Origin: Arenicola marina
Lineage: Eukaryota > Annelida > Polychaeta > Arenicolidae
Direction: 5' to 3'
Length of the DNA stretch: 64,000 bases
Assembly: GCA_964019135.1 (NCBI GenBank)
Contig: OZ025255.1
Location: 19,569,708 to 19,633,707, forward strand
Shown here: in pieces, positions 47,301 through 54,569 of the stretch
How positions within the stretch are numbered: the first letter of the stretch is position 1
Layout: each line of letters starts with the position of its first letter
Position numbers and translations under genes: made by a program
The notes under the pieces: generated by a model
What the model saw: only the letters and a program-made list of their open reading frames with translations
What the model was told of the DNA's origin: nothing
Databases searched by the model: none

Positions 47301-50300
47301 GAGCAACGTTCATAGATATAAAATAGGGAAAATGATCAGATATGGCATTTAGAAATATTCCACCAAATGATTCTATAATTTTCGGAGAGAGCCTACAGAA
47401 CATATTATCTATCAGTGATGCTCGAGTTCTAGACAACCTAGTTGGGAGAGTGATCTTTGGTATAAAACCATGCGTCATAGCCGCATCAAAGAAATCTGCT
47501 ACCGTTGGTTTTTCATTCAACTTTAATAAATCTATATTGAAGTCACCAGTGACTATTACCTCAGCATTTTGTTTTTCAAAGTATTTTACTGCTTGGGTAA
47601 ATTCATTTGTGAAGATTCTGTAGTTTTCGTTCACATCCCTAGGTGGCCTGTAGATATTGCCTACAATTACTTTCTTATTGAAGGATTTATGTGTCATTTC
47701 GACAAACTGCGACTCCCATACTGTACACTCTCCAGGGTAGATCACAGTATTATAAACAAAGTCATCACGCATGTAAGTTACAAGACCTCCGTGATTGGAC
47801 AGCAGTTTACCCTGTGATATAACATTATAGCCTGGCAAAATAAAGCGAGTTATGTCACAGTCTGATGAAAGCCAGCTCTCCTGTAAACAAATAATATCAA
47901 ATTCATTTCCCTGCTTACGTTGAGTATCCAGGAATATTTGTATCTCATCAAATTTTGCGTTTAATGAACAGCAGTTTAAACTTAGAATAGATAAACGGTC
48001 TCTGCAGCCAGTTAACCCCTCTATTATATCATCATTTTTATAATAAGGAGAGCATTTAAACAAATCTGGTTCAGCAGACATTTCATTATCTCCTTCCCCA
48101 GCAAAATTCAGCAAGTCAGACAGAGAGTTTTTCGTCAGACCACCAAAGTGTTTCAAGACGTTTTCCTGTAGGGATACCGCCATTTCGTCAGAGTAGCACA
48201 TAATGGCAGAATGCAGCCAGAAGATACAAATATACAGCAGTACATATTTGCAGCAGTACAGTCAGTTTCAGATTCGCGGTACCAAATACTTTGTTCATAA
48301 TCTATAATGAAGTTTGTAACAGCGCAAGACAACATAGGTGCAAAAAATAAAAAGAAAGACGTGATGAAGAAGAGGGGTTGAAAGATAGAGTGAAGAGAGG
48401 TGATATATGTGCATGGAAGCGGCGAGAAAGGCATAATACTAACGTTAAACACGTGAGGTAGAGTAGGGGAGGGGTCAATGATACGTCGGAGACGAGACGA
48501 GAAGAAAGACAAATCTTTGTGTTGTCAGAGATCCGTCAGCATGACGGACGGGGTCTCATGACATCAATTGCTATGGCATTTAATGTCAACATGATGTAAC
48601 AAATATGCCAGTAGCTGCAAGGGCGGTTGTTCATCAGAGTATCAAATTTATCAAGTGTCTTAGAAACAGGCCTAAAGCACAATTATCGAAGCAAACAGGG
48701 CGGTTATAATCAGGATTAAGGGGTGAGTGAGGTGGTAGGTATTATGCACGTTAACACTGCCCAATTCATAGTGCCGGTACACACGGGTCAGGGACACATA
48801 GTGACAACAAGCCCCTGAGTTGTACCTACATACCTTGTGAATGGTCTGAGCAATCCGAAACAATACTGGCATGTTTGGCCTAATTTTTTGAGCTGTATTC
48901 ACTTGAACGCAGGACACCATGACATCAGAACAAACACTGAACTTGCGGATCGCACAGGCAGAAAAGTTGCCAAAAGTCAACAGAAGTGTCTCCAAGGGTA
49001 TCCATACGATATGAATAATAGCATGAATAGCAAACATACACACTTGGAATTGCGTGGGTTGCTTTGTGATCCGAACGATTTGAGTTATGAGGCCGGCTTA
49101 TGCTGTTTCAGCGCAGATTCTACGGCCTTCCCCAGGAGCTTGTATCTGTCAGTCTTGGAGTGGAGGTCGGTGTAGCGGCGGGTGACGACAACTGCGATGT
49201 GTTCTAAGTTGTGGCGCTTGAGAAGGTATCTCACATGCCGTCCGGAGCCATAATCGCCATCATCCTGCCATCCATCTTGGTCGGCCGAGAGGCGATAGGC
49301 GATGATGTTGTGCATGGCCCCGGCCTTTTCGGGGGCAAGCAGCAGTTGGTGGTACACTCTCCTGACGTCCTGCAAGGTCTTGGCGGGGACCACTGTCGCA
49401 AAGGCACTAGCCCCGGTCTGGGTGATCACCTCCCCTTGCGTCACTTCCAGTAGAGCTAATCTTTCGTCTTCTCTTTCTCGTGGAGAGAGAGTCAGGATGT
49501 CCTGTGCCGATACAGCTGGAAGGAGGTCTCTTTGTCGCTCGTTGTTAATGTAGAGCGCGTCGTTCGTTACACGCGTGTTGACTGGATGTGGGGCTGCTCG
49601 ATCCCTGGCGGCCTGTGCCCTCTCTCCATACTCTCGGCGGCGTTCCTGTATCTCGGCTGGGAATTGGGGGGTGAACTTCACAGAGTCCTTACCCTTCTGA
49701 AGATGTCGTCTGGAGAACTCCAGCATATTGTCTACGTCCTTTTGACAAAGTATTCTGGCCACTATGGGTCTGGGGCGGACATGGGTGTCGCTTATCTTGG
49801 GTCCCAGGCGGTGGCATCGCTCAATGGTGGGATTACCGTTAAACCCGTTCTGGTGCAATATCTGTCTGAGTTTGGTCTCACAGTCCTCCCGTGGCTGTGC
49901 ACCCTGGACCGACGTATGCTCAGGCACGTTGTGAAGAAGCACATAATTTTTCATTGAACGATATTTGAGGTCGATACATTCATCCCTCAGATTTCGAATT
50001 TGTGTGTCCTGCTTCATAACGATTGCCTTTAGAGTTGCTACATCACCTCTTAAATCCGCAATCTCTTCTTGGTGTGTTGCGATCTGTCCAGAGTTGACGC
50101 CCTGACATTGTATGCACAGATGAATCATTATACATGTACATTGTGATTGACATTGTATGCTCAGATGAATCATTATACATGTACATTCTGACTGACCTTA
50201 ATGCTCGATGAGTGACACTAACGAGGACGGATGCGCTCAGCATTGTTGGAACACTCTTGGTAGTTACATCTGTAGTTGTGACGATGGATACATTGCTAAC

Positions 50301-53300
50301 AACACGGCATGTCACGGTAAGGTTTACTAATCAAACTTGGTTAATATTCAGGTATAGTTCGTCATGTTATATGGTGGTAGTCGTTTCATTATCAACATAT
50401 AATGGATCATCAAATACTGTGATTAACATAACGGCATAAACAGGTGGCTATGTAAAGTGACTAAATTAGCATGGTACAGATATATTTCGGCATTCTGATT
50501 GACATTAGAAACCACAATGTACTGTTGCCAATACCATGGATTTGAGGTGACTGGATTATGTCGCTTTAAGCCCGTAAGGCAATATCGTGCCATCCCCGTT
50601 GTGTGCAGTCAAAATTACTAAAATATGTTAAGGTGTAAAGAGTGACAACTAAACCCTCGTAAGTATGTAAGCGCAAGAGTATGTTGATACAATATTGGCA
50701 AAAACTCCCGAACTATGGTATAAGCGATATCTTAGTACAGATATATATCACTCTGCATGGTAAGGTATACATGTAACGGCATGCATGACTGACTAACATG
50801 TGTAACATCTGAACTTGTAACAACGACGAGTCTTATATTACTTAACTATATATAGTGATGGTATAATGAGTGTGTGGTGTTTTGCAGATATCAATGAATG
50901 CGCCATCGACAATGGCGGGTGTGACCACAATTGTACCAACACCCCTGGTGGCTACAACTGTTCATGTCTGGATGGATATGTCTCAGACAACACCACGTGT
51001 ACAGGCATGTAACATCTGGAACCCGTGGTTAATTGACAGTAATCTTTGTCTTACGCTGCATACTGCGCCTTTGCTTATCACATATAAAGATATAAATCTT
51101 GAGATAGAGAAAGGAACCATATTTCCCGTAATGGATGACCGTAACTTTGAGATCATGATAACACGTACTATTAGATAGATCATAATTAATGTGCTTGGAT
51201 CGCTCACTCAATGTAATACTAATCGTATCGTTGCAGATATAGACGAGTGCGCTGACGCAGCCATCCATAACTGCAGTCCTACGGACGAGTGTCGCAACAC
51301 GGATGGAAGCTTTCAGTGCATCCCTAAAGCGGTCGATACAACTGTTTCAAGCACCGTTACAGGTGAGACAGTTTCGTTTAGATTGACTCACCCAATTGAT
51401 ATACGCTGACAAACTACAATGTGCAAGATCTGCGCATCGTTATTCAAGATATTTACTTCTAAAACAGGTAGATCTTACAGTGTTTCTGTAAGTCTTTTTG
51501 TCAAAAGGGTGACTGATGTCGACAGGCCATTCATCATTTTTACGAGTTGATGGTCGTGTTAACTAGTACAATAGCATTCAATCTGAAGGGCGGCCGCTAA
51601 AATGCTGTAATCTGACCCAAACCGCCCTATTGCCCATTCTATCGACAATCGTTGCCATAGTGAAATTGCATAGAACAATTCCATATGACGTAACGCTAAA
51701 AATATGTGGTTATTGATGTAAAGGACCGGCCTACCTGCCTAGTTTCCTAGTTGCGTGTGCCACGTTTCTTGTCAATGATATATACGACGAGTTGATGGTC
51801 GTGTTAACTAGTGCAATAGCTTTAAATCTTTTTTCTTTTTTTTATATATATATTTTTATTTCCATAACGATGTTACAGTACAACAGTAATATATTTCAGA
51901 TCCATAATAAACGCATAGCATTACAGTATATTGCTTGGTACACCAAAGACGACGTTTTTACCACAATAAAAGCACTTAATCATCTCTAAATATTCATTAA
52001 ATTGCACATAATGGGTTCCCATTTGTTCTTAAATATAATAACAGACAAAGAAGGTTTTTGTTCTACCGCGGATTTTTCCACAGCATAGTAATACTTAACA
52101 CTATTGATGGCACTTTGATAATTTGGAATCTTTGTGGCCCATTTACAAATATAGAAATATTTCTTCACTTCTAGACTAAATGATTTAATAATCTACTATG
52201 TAGCGAGGTAACTACTCCCAGTATTATGGATTGCATGGACACTTCAAGTACCAGATTTGGGTCGGCCTCGTTTAACCAATTTGCTATTGTGTTCCATATA
52301 GGCTTGACAAATATACAACTATACAATAAATGGTCAATTGTTTCCGATTCATTTCCACAAAATACACATGTATCGGAGCTCACAAATTTACATCTATATA
52401 AAAAGGTATTTGTTACTAATGCTCTATGAAGAATAAGATACTGGAAGCTCCTCAAACGTTCATCGACAGTGGCGTTTACTGGTAGTTTGTAAAACTGTTT
52501 CCATTCTAACTCTATTTGTGGTTCCGATATTTCCTCCCATTTCGTTTCATTAACAATGTTATATGGCAAAGACTCAACGAATACATTACACAGATGGTTG
52601 CACAAGCGTTTTACCTTCAAAATAGCGTCTGTAAAGTTATATGTAACGGATGCCTGTTTCCCATGCAGTACAGAACATTGTTCTTTCCAGTCTCTTGGTA
52701 TAGAATGCATAAAACCATAAAAATCTACGAAATTTATGTCTAGTTTATATCTATTTACAAAGTGTTTCCAGCCCAGAAAGAGTCCATTTTCATTCACAAT
52801 ATCATTAACAAAAATAACCCCTTTCTTTATAAATTCTTCTTTTCGTCGTATTAAATTTTGGGCAATTTGTTTTTTCGTTTTTTTTTATTCCCGAAACTCC
52901 GTTAGTTTCCATATGGGATTCGTGCGGGACGGGTCAAGCTCCTAATGCAAACAGACTAGAATGAAAACCTGTCACTATTATTGAAAAAAGTCAAATTTGG
53001 CTCTAAAGAGTCAAATCTGGTTACTAGGGATCAAATCCGGATTATATGGCTACATTTCGGATCTGAGGGCTGAGCTATAGATCAGTAGGGTCAAATTGAG
53101 ATATGAGGGGTCAATCGGGATCCTAGAGCTGAAATTGAGATATGAAGGGTCCTCCCGGATTCTGGGGATCCATCCAGATCCTAGGGGTCCATTCTGTAAC
53201 TTGGATTCCATTTAAATCCTAGTGTCCAATCTGGATCTGAAAGTTCAAACCGGGATCTGAACAGTTTTTCTGTGCTTTGGCGTATTTAAGTTGAAGATAT

Positions 53301-53937
53301 CGCTCTGGGACTCTAGGTGATCATAAATTAGGAATGACAATGACTTGAAATCATGAAATCTGAGATTTTTTGTGTGCGTCACATGGTGCCACGAATTAAG
53401 CTTGGAATGGATTTTGATTTTGCTAATTAGGCATGAATATTACGTTAAGGGCTCGCTTGCACTTAATATTAAACAACTGATATCATTCTAAGCCTTCCAT
53501 TAGCGTCCAGTGATCCATCTCAATAAATCCACTCCCGATAAATAAGGCCATGTCTATTCCATTTGTAGCATGTATTAGCGGCAAAAACAAATACCATTTC
53601 AGAAATCGAGGGGATCGTTTGCCGATCTTCTACCACGCCGCCTGTCTGGATGTACGCTCTGCTCGGCATTCTAATGGCTGTTGTCCTTGCAATGGGTGTT
53701 GTCATCTTCATGCTGTGGCGCCGCCGTGCTGGCCCGAATGACAGCAACAACGCAGCAACTGCGTCCCGCCCTCTGGATCCTCATCCGGGTTGTGGGCGAA
53801 CCGTCCCTGCCAGTCCGGCTGCCGTCTCGTGGGAAGACAGACCAACAGACCTCGAGGTGTCTGACTCACAATACGAACACATCAAGATATACACCAACTC
53901 GGAGGCGGCGCAGGGAGTGTACGAGAAGATGGAATAG
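41282..53937 (+). CDS. WSC and calcium-binding EGF type I membrane protein
   Basis: Exons 41282-41366, 41914-42050, 42875-43022, 43952-44068, 50888-51004, 51237-51362 and 53603-53937 sum to 1065 nt, which is 354 residues plus stop, with matching phases at every join (1, 0, 1, 1, 1, 1). Order: signal peptide, WSC domain, EGF, EGF, truncated EGF, short Thr/Ser stalk, one membrane helix, cytoplasmic tail of about 75 residues. A further EGF exon near 50214-50316 is damaged at its 5' end. WSC domains are cysteine-rich, putatively carbohydrate-binding modules; cbEGF repeats give rigid calcium-dependent rods. The tail has SQYEHI, YTN and YEKM, which fit ITIM-like, Grb2-type and p85-type SH2-binding motifs, so a signalling receptor or adhesion molecule is likely. 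No named orthologue was recognised, so no symbol is given. Predicted from sequence only; extra exons may exist. Confidence 0.82.
41426..41775. repeat. Degenerate 25-bp repeat in intron
   Basis: About 13 diverged copies of a unit close to GTTGACATTATCTTGG plus AAACTAACT. Later copies drift (GATATTATGTTGG, TACATTACATTTG), so the array is older than the others in the window. Confidence 0.88.
41914..42050 (+). CDS. Exon: WSC domain, first half
   Basis: Acceptor TTCTTTGCCGCAG, donor GTCAGT, enters in phase 1 and ends in phase 0 (137 nt). It encodes [13 protein letters not shown], then [16 protein letters not shown] and YGYGGLR. The spacing C-(x)~24-C-x3-C followed by an aromatic/Gly patch (AYGYGGL) is the start of a WSC domain. 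Confidence 0.85.
42875..43022 (+). CDS. Exon: WSC domain, second half
   Basis: Acceptor GATGTTTTTCCCTTATAG, donor GTAGGT at 43023, phase 0 in and phase 1 out (148 nt). It encodes [13 protein letters not shown], then RCGTTCGD and LQCGGRQ with VSVYQG. C-x-C followed by C-x3-C-GD, CGG and a closing S-V-Y is the usual second half of a WSC domain, completing the eight-cysteine pattern with the previous exon. Confidence 0.88.
43952..44068 (+). CDS. Exon: calcium-binding EGF domain 1
   Basis: Acceptor GCGCATTTCAG, donor GTAAGT, 117 nt, phase 1 both ends. The split codon gives DVNEC, the calcium-binding start. Six cysteines follow the EGF spacing ([19 protein letters not shown]). [12 protein letters not shown] matches the Asp/Asn beta-hydroxylation consensus C-x-[DN]-x4-[FY]-x-C-x-C. 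Confidence 0.93.
44222..44685. repeat. 45-bp minisatellite, left part
   Basis: About ten copies of a 45-bp unit containing TCATTATACATGTACATTGT, GACTGACATTGTATG and CTCAGATGAA. The array is interrupted by a LINE and resumes at 50102. It is stop-free in several frames on both strands (15-residue cycles), which is not evidence of coding. Confidence 0.95.
45038..46867 (-). CDS. LINE ORF2, C-terminal part: reverse transcriptase
   Basis: 609 residues. It carries the standard non-LTR RT blocks in order: [44 protein letters not shown], motif A in [15 protein letters not shown], motif [20 protein letters not shown], and catalytic motif [12 protein letters not shown], then the thumb region with LNYCILAWG and [15 protein letters not shown] tail with [10 protein letters not shown] follows. 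The enzyme would make cDNA at the nicked target. All catalytic aspartates seen are intact. It should be one protein with the endonuclease frame upstream: the real coding continues before the first ATG here as [20 protein letters not shown], joined across the A9 run. Confidence 0.93.
   Translation of the reverse strand: MKQTWKALGEIINKSTNKRKFPECFLIDGQQTRDKSKIASGFNNFFTNIGPSLTKTLSKQTSGSFKTYLRNPCLNQLHLKPIDISETNKIVDALKPKTSCGHYDISVKLLKAINQEVSASLTLIINQALSTGIFPDSLKIAKVVPIFKSGKNDVFNNYRPISILPAFSKIFEKVIANQLYSHFDDNKLFNNSQYGFRPKHSTELACLELIDQTLQKMDNGEIPINIYLDLSKAFDTINHDILLHKLKHYGLNSTSLKLIKSYLCDRKQYVQLEDTRSNNLNIHTGVPQGSILGPLLFIIYINDITSASDIFKFIIYADDTTLLSTLNANLPISSHETSAEMLNGELSKIGQWLAINKLALNPNKCKFMPFYMPGKKIDIPKLVIGTTSIECVGEFNMLGLTIEKTLKWNSHINKIAIKVCKVIAIMSRSKYILPQHTLLSIYKTLLLPHLNYCILAWGYQTQRLEKLQKKAVRIITGSKYNAHTNPLFQDLKLLKAKDIHRLQTLKFYYKLVNKKLPIYFEQIPLAQLSSVHSYNTRGKYLVQTTRAHHQYATKCIRHSLVYVINHEPKSILDKIYTHSLQGFSQFIKQIMINDYPIECDIQNCFVCQA
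46864..48201 (-). CDS. LINE ORF2, N-terminal part: AP-type endonuclease
   Basis: 445 residues, an exonuclease-endonuclease-phosphatase domain with [15 protein letters not shown], the catalytic glutamate in [33 protein letters not shown] and the closing SDHFPYF. After the domain comes a basic linker ([15 protein letters not shown]). The frame ends at KLI-stop shortly after AAKKNTF. Reading one base back at the T9 run (A9 in the element's strand, 46904-46912) restores the conserved linker into the RT, so the stop reflects a one-base length change in a homopolymer. The start at 48201 is the first ATG; no other domain precedes it. Confidence 0.9.
   Translation of the reverse strand: MCYSDEMAVSLQENVLKHFGGLTKNSLSDLLNFAGEGDNEMSAEPDLFKCSPYYKNDDIIEGLTGCRDRLSILSLNCCSLNAKFDEIQIFLDTQRKQGNEFDIICLQESWLSSDCDITRFILPGYNVISQGKLLSNHGGLVTYMRDDFVYNTVIYPGECTVWESQFVEMTHKSFNKKVIVGNIYRPPRDVNENYRIFTNEFTQAVKYFEKQNAEVIVTGDFNIDLLKLNEKPTVADFFDAAMTHGFIPKITLPTRLSRTRASLIDNMFCRLSPKIIESFGGIFLNAISDHFPYFISMNVALTEVQASRFIKLKTTDPEALVNLKKELLSLDIYGKLDKTMLLDPNLNYQIIENEISLLKDKHLPLKTVKYNRRKHKKAKWITNGIIKSISFRDKLYKNLKETSPNTLIHHTLKTNLHTYNKILKRNIEAAKKNTFLEYLNLVKLI
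48202..49084 (-). other. Inter-ORF region of the LINE
   Basis: 883 bp between the ORF1 stop and the ORF2 ATG with no recognisable coding on either strand. This is long for a LINE. It may hold an internal promoter or ribosome entry signal, or mark the seam of a composite. Confidence 0.5.
49085..50101 (-). CDS. LINE ORF1, N-truncated: coiled coil, RRM-like core and IMPACT/YigZ-like domain
   Basis: The open frame runs to 50173, but its first residues are minisatellite; true ORF1 begins near [17 protein letters not shown]. Order: heptad-rich coiled coil ([19 protein letters not shown]); an L1 ORF1-type RRM and C-terminal domain ([57 protein letters not shown]); a linker; and a C-terminal region of about 110 residues ([76 protein letters not shown]). 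The last follows the IMPACT/UPF0029 pattern: S-x-F start, A-x-HNI-x-AYR, DDGE-like loop, GR-x-x-x-LL, VVV-x-R-x-Y and D-R-x-K. L1-type ORF1p binds RNA and forms trimers. IMPACT proteins bind GCN1 and dampen GCN2 kinase; whether this copy does is unknown. Confidence 0.85.
   Translation of the reverse strand, partial: GVNSGQIATHQEEIADLRGDVATLKAIVMKQDTQIRNLRDECIDLKYRSMKNYVLLHNVPEHTSVQGAQPREDCETKLRQILHQNGFNGNPTIERCHRLGPKISDTHVRPRPIVARILCQKDVDNMLEFSRRHLQKGKDSVKFTPQFPAEIQERRREYGERAQAARDRAAPHPVNTRVTNDALYINNERQRDLLPAVSAQDILTLSPREREDERLALLEVTQGEVITQTGASAFATVVPAKTLQDVRRVYHQLLLAPEKAGAMHNIIAYRLSADQDGWQDDGDYGSGRHVRYLLKRHNLEHIAVVVTRRYTDLHSKTDRYKLLGKAVESALKQHKPAS
50102..50200. repeat. 45-bp minisatellite, right part
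   Basis: The last two copies of the array begun at 44222, displaced by the LINE. The final copy degrades into the start of the next EGF-like exon: unit text ATGCTCAGATGAAT against ATGCTCGATGAGTG at 50201. Confidence 0.92.
50207..50316 (+). pseudogene. Damaged EGF exon (EGF 2)
   Basis: From 50214 to the donor GTAAGG at 50317 the sequence reads [32 protein letters not shown] and ends in phase 1, a clear EGF-like repeat. Just upstream GATGAGT could encode Asp-Glu and the first base of a Cys codon, but about two bases are missing before GAC. The place where the acceptor AG should sit reads CTCGAT, while the neighbouring minisatellite has CTCAGAT. So the exon lacks both an acceptor and its calcium-binding start. 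Either it has decayed or the assembly has small deletions here. Confidence 0.6.
50888..51004 (+). CDS. Exon: calcium-binding EGF domain 3
   Basis: Acceptor GTGTTTTGCAG, 117 nt, phase 1 both ends, the same size as EGF 1. Starts DINEC from the split codon and has six cysteines ([19 protein letters not shown]). [12 protein letters not shown] fits the beta-hydroxylation consensus. The 3' boundary reads ACAG followed by GCATGT, so the donor appears to be GC instead of GT. Confidence 0.9.
51237..51362 (+). CDS. Exon: truncated calcium-binding EGF domain 4 and stalk
   Basis: Acceptor TATCGTTGCAG, donor GTGAGA, 126 nt, phase 1 both ends. Begins [13 protein letters not shown], then [15 protein letters not shown], giving the first four cysteines of a cbEGF. 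The last two cysteines are absent and are replaced by [14 protein letters not shown], a Ser/Thr-rich stalk leading to the membrane exon. Either the domain is a partial EGF or it is completed by an exon not recognised here; the phase allows direct splicing to 53603. Confidence 0.85.
51829..52945 (-). mobile_element. Decayed 3' end of an L1/Tx1-like LINE
   Basis: On the - strand an open frame at 52797-52171 reads [15 protein letters not shown], then [18 protein letters not shown] (CX2C...HX4C zinc-knuckle typical of the ORF2 tail) and [10 protein letters not shown]. The protein continues in another frame as [13 protein letters not shown] and KSAVEQKPS after a frameshift near 52190. Upstream, [14 protein letters not shown] extends the match to about 52945. 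It ends at an oligo-A (T-run on + at 51829-51840). The element is 5'-truncated and inactive, and lies antisense in the last intron of the WSC-EGF gene. Confidence 0.85.
52980..53240. repeat. Degenerate GTCAAAT/ATCTGG repeat
   Basis: Loosely repeated words such as GAGTCAAATCTGG, GGGATCAAATCCGG, GGGTCAATCGGGATCC and GGGGATCCATCC at about 20-bp spacing; an old diverged minisatellite. Confidence 0.5.
53603..53937 (+). CDS. Terminal exon: transmembrane helix and cytoplasmic tail
   Basis: Acceptor ATACCATTTCAG, phase 1, stop TAG at 53935-53937. After [14 protein letters not shown] comes the helix [17 protein letters not shown] followed by GVVIFMLW, then the stop-transfer WRRRAG. The tail is Asn/Ala/Pro-rich and ends with [18 protein letters not shown] and GVYEKME. 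Three tyrosines sit in recognisable contexts: S-Q-Y-E-H-I (ITIM-like), Y-T-N (Grb2 SH2-type) and Y-E-K-M (p85 SH2-type). Confidence 0.9.
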
Positions 53938-54569
53938 TTGAACGAAAGTATCTAAATGGTTTTAAAAAAAGCGCTTTCCGCTACATATCACCTGATGCAA
54001 AAACAATATACGGAAGCTGTCATTTGCAATGAGGCGATCGACTTCTTCCAACCTAAAATCATTCTGACCGAAGTGTCCGTATCAAGGGTACTTATGTAGC
54101 TTTCTTTCAGATGATCCCTAATTCCTTAACTGCCGGTACCTCACTGTATGCTGTATAACGCTATAAATATATCGCTTTAAAATATCGGACGACTTGGCAT
54201 ACTCGGCAGTGGTTATGTTACAACAGATTAGAAGTTGTATCAGTATCACGTATTACTGAACAACAAGCCATGCAATGTGCACAGCCACCCAATTAGCTTC
54301 AATGCCTCCTTTTAGAAGGGTAAAGTACATTAAGTTGATGATTCACCCGAAAGACGACCAGTATAGATAACAGCAAGAAAATCTGGATTAATCCAAATCT
54401 ATATTAGAACACATTTGCCCAATATTGATTTTGTTTAATTTTATTGGTCACCACATTAATTCAGCAAATAAATAGTTCCTACAAACTAAATATTATCCTT
54501 GTGTTTGTTTTTAAATATACAACTAGATAAATGTGGATTTTCTACCGCTATGAATATCCAATGTTATCG
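53938..54569 (+). other. Probable 3' UTR of the WSC-EGF gene
   Basis: No coding seen after the stop. AATAAA at 54467-54472 is a candidate polyadenylation signal about 530 bp downstream of the stop. Confidence 0.5.
54467..54472 (+). promoter_or_regulatory. Candidate polyadenylation signal AATAAA
   Basis: AATAAA in GCAAATAAATAG, suitably placed for the WSC-EGF transcript. Confidence 0.4.

Larger units (their letters stand above)
44686..50101 (-). mobile_element. 5'-truncated LINE with ORF1 (L1-type plus IMPACT-like) and ORF2 (EEP-RT)
   Basis: A non-LTR retrotransposon of about 5.4 kb, antisense to the host gene and inserted inside the 45-bp minisatellite. Left junction is ...GTGACTG before GATGGATGGATTCG; right junction is GACGC before CTGACATTG, with CTG shared at both ends as a 3-bp duplication or microhomology. 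In the element's own direction it ends GAATAAACGAATCCATCCAT, a short ATCC tandem tail and no long poly-A. ORF1 lacks its N-terminus, so the copy is 5'-truncated. ORF2 carries an apurinic-type endonuclease and a reverse transcriptase and is interrupted only by one frame change at an A9 run. The RT and EEP look like the broad jockey/CR1/L2 group, while ORF1 is L1-type; the clade is not settled. Confidence 0.9.
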
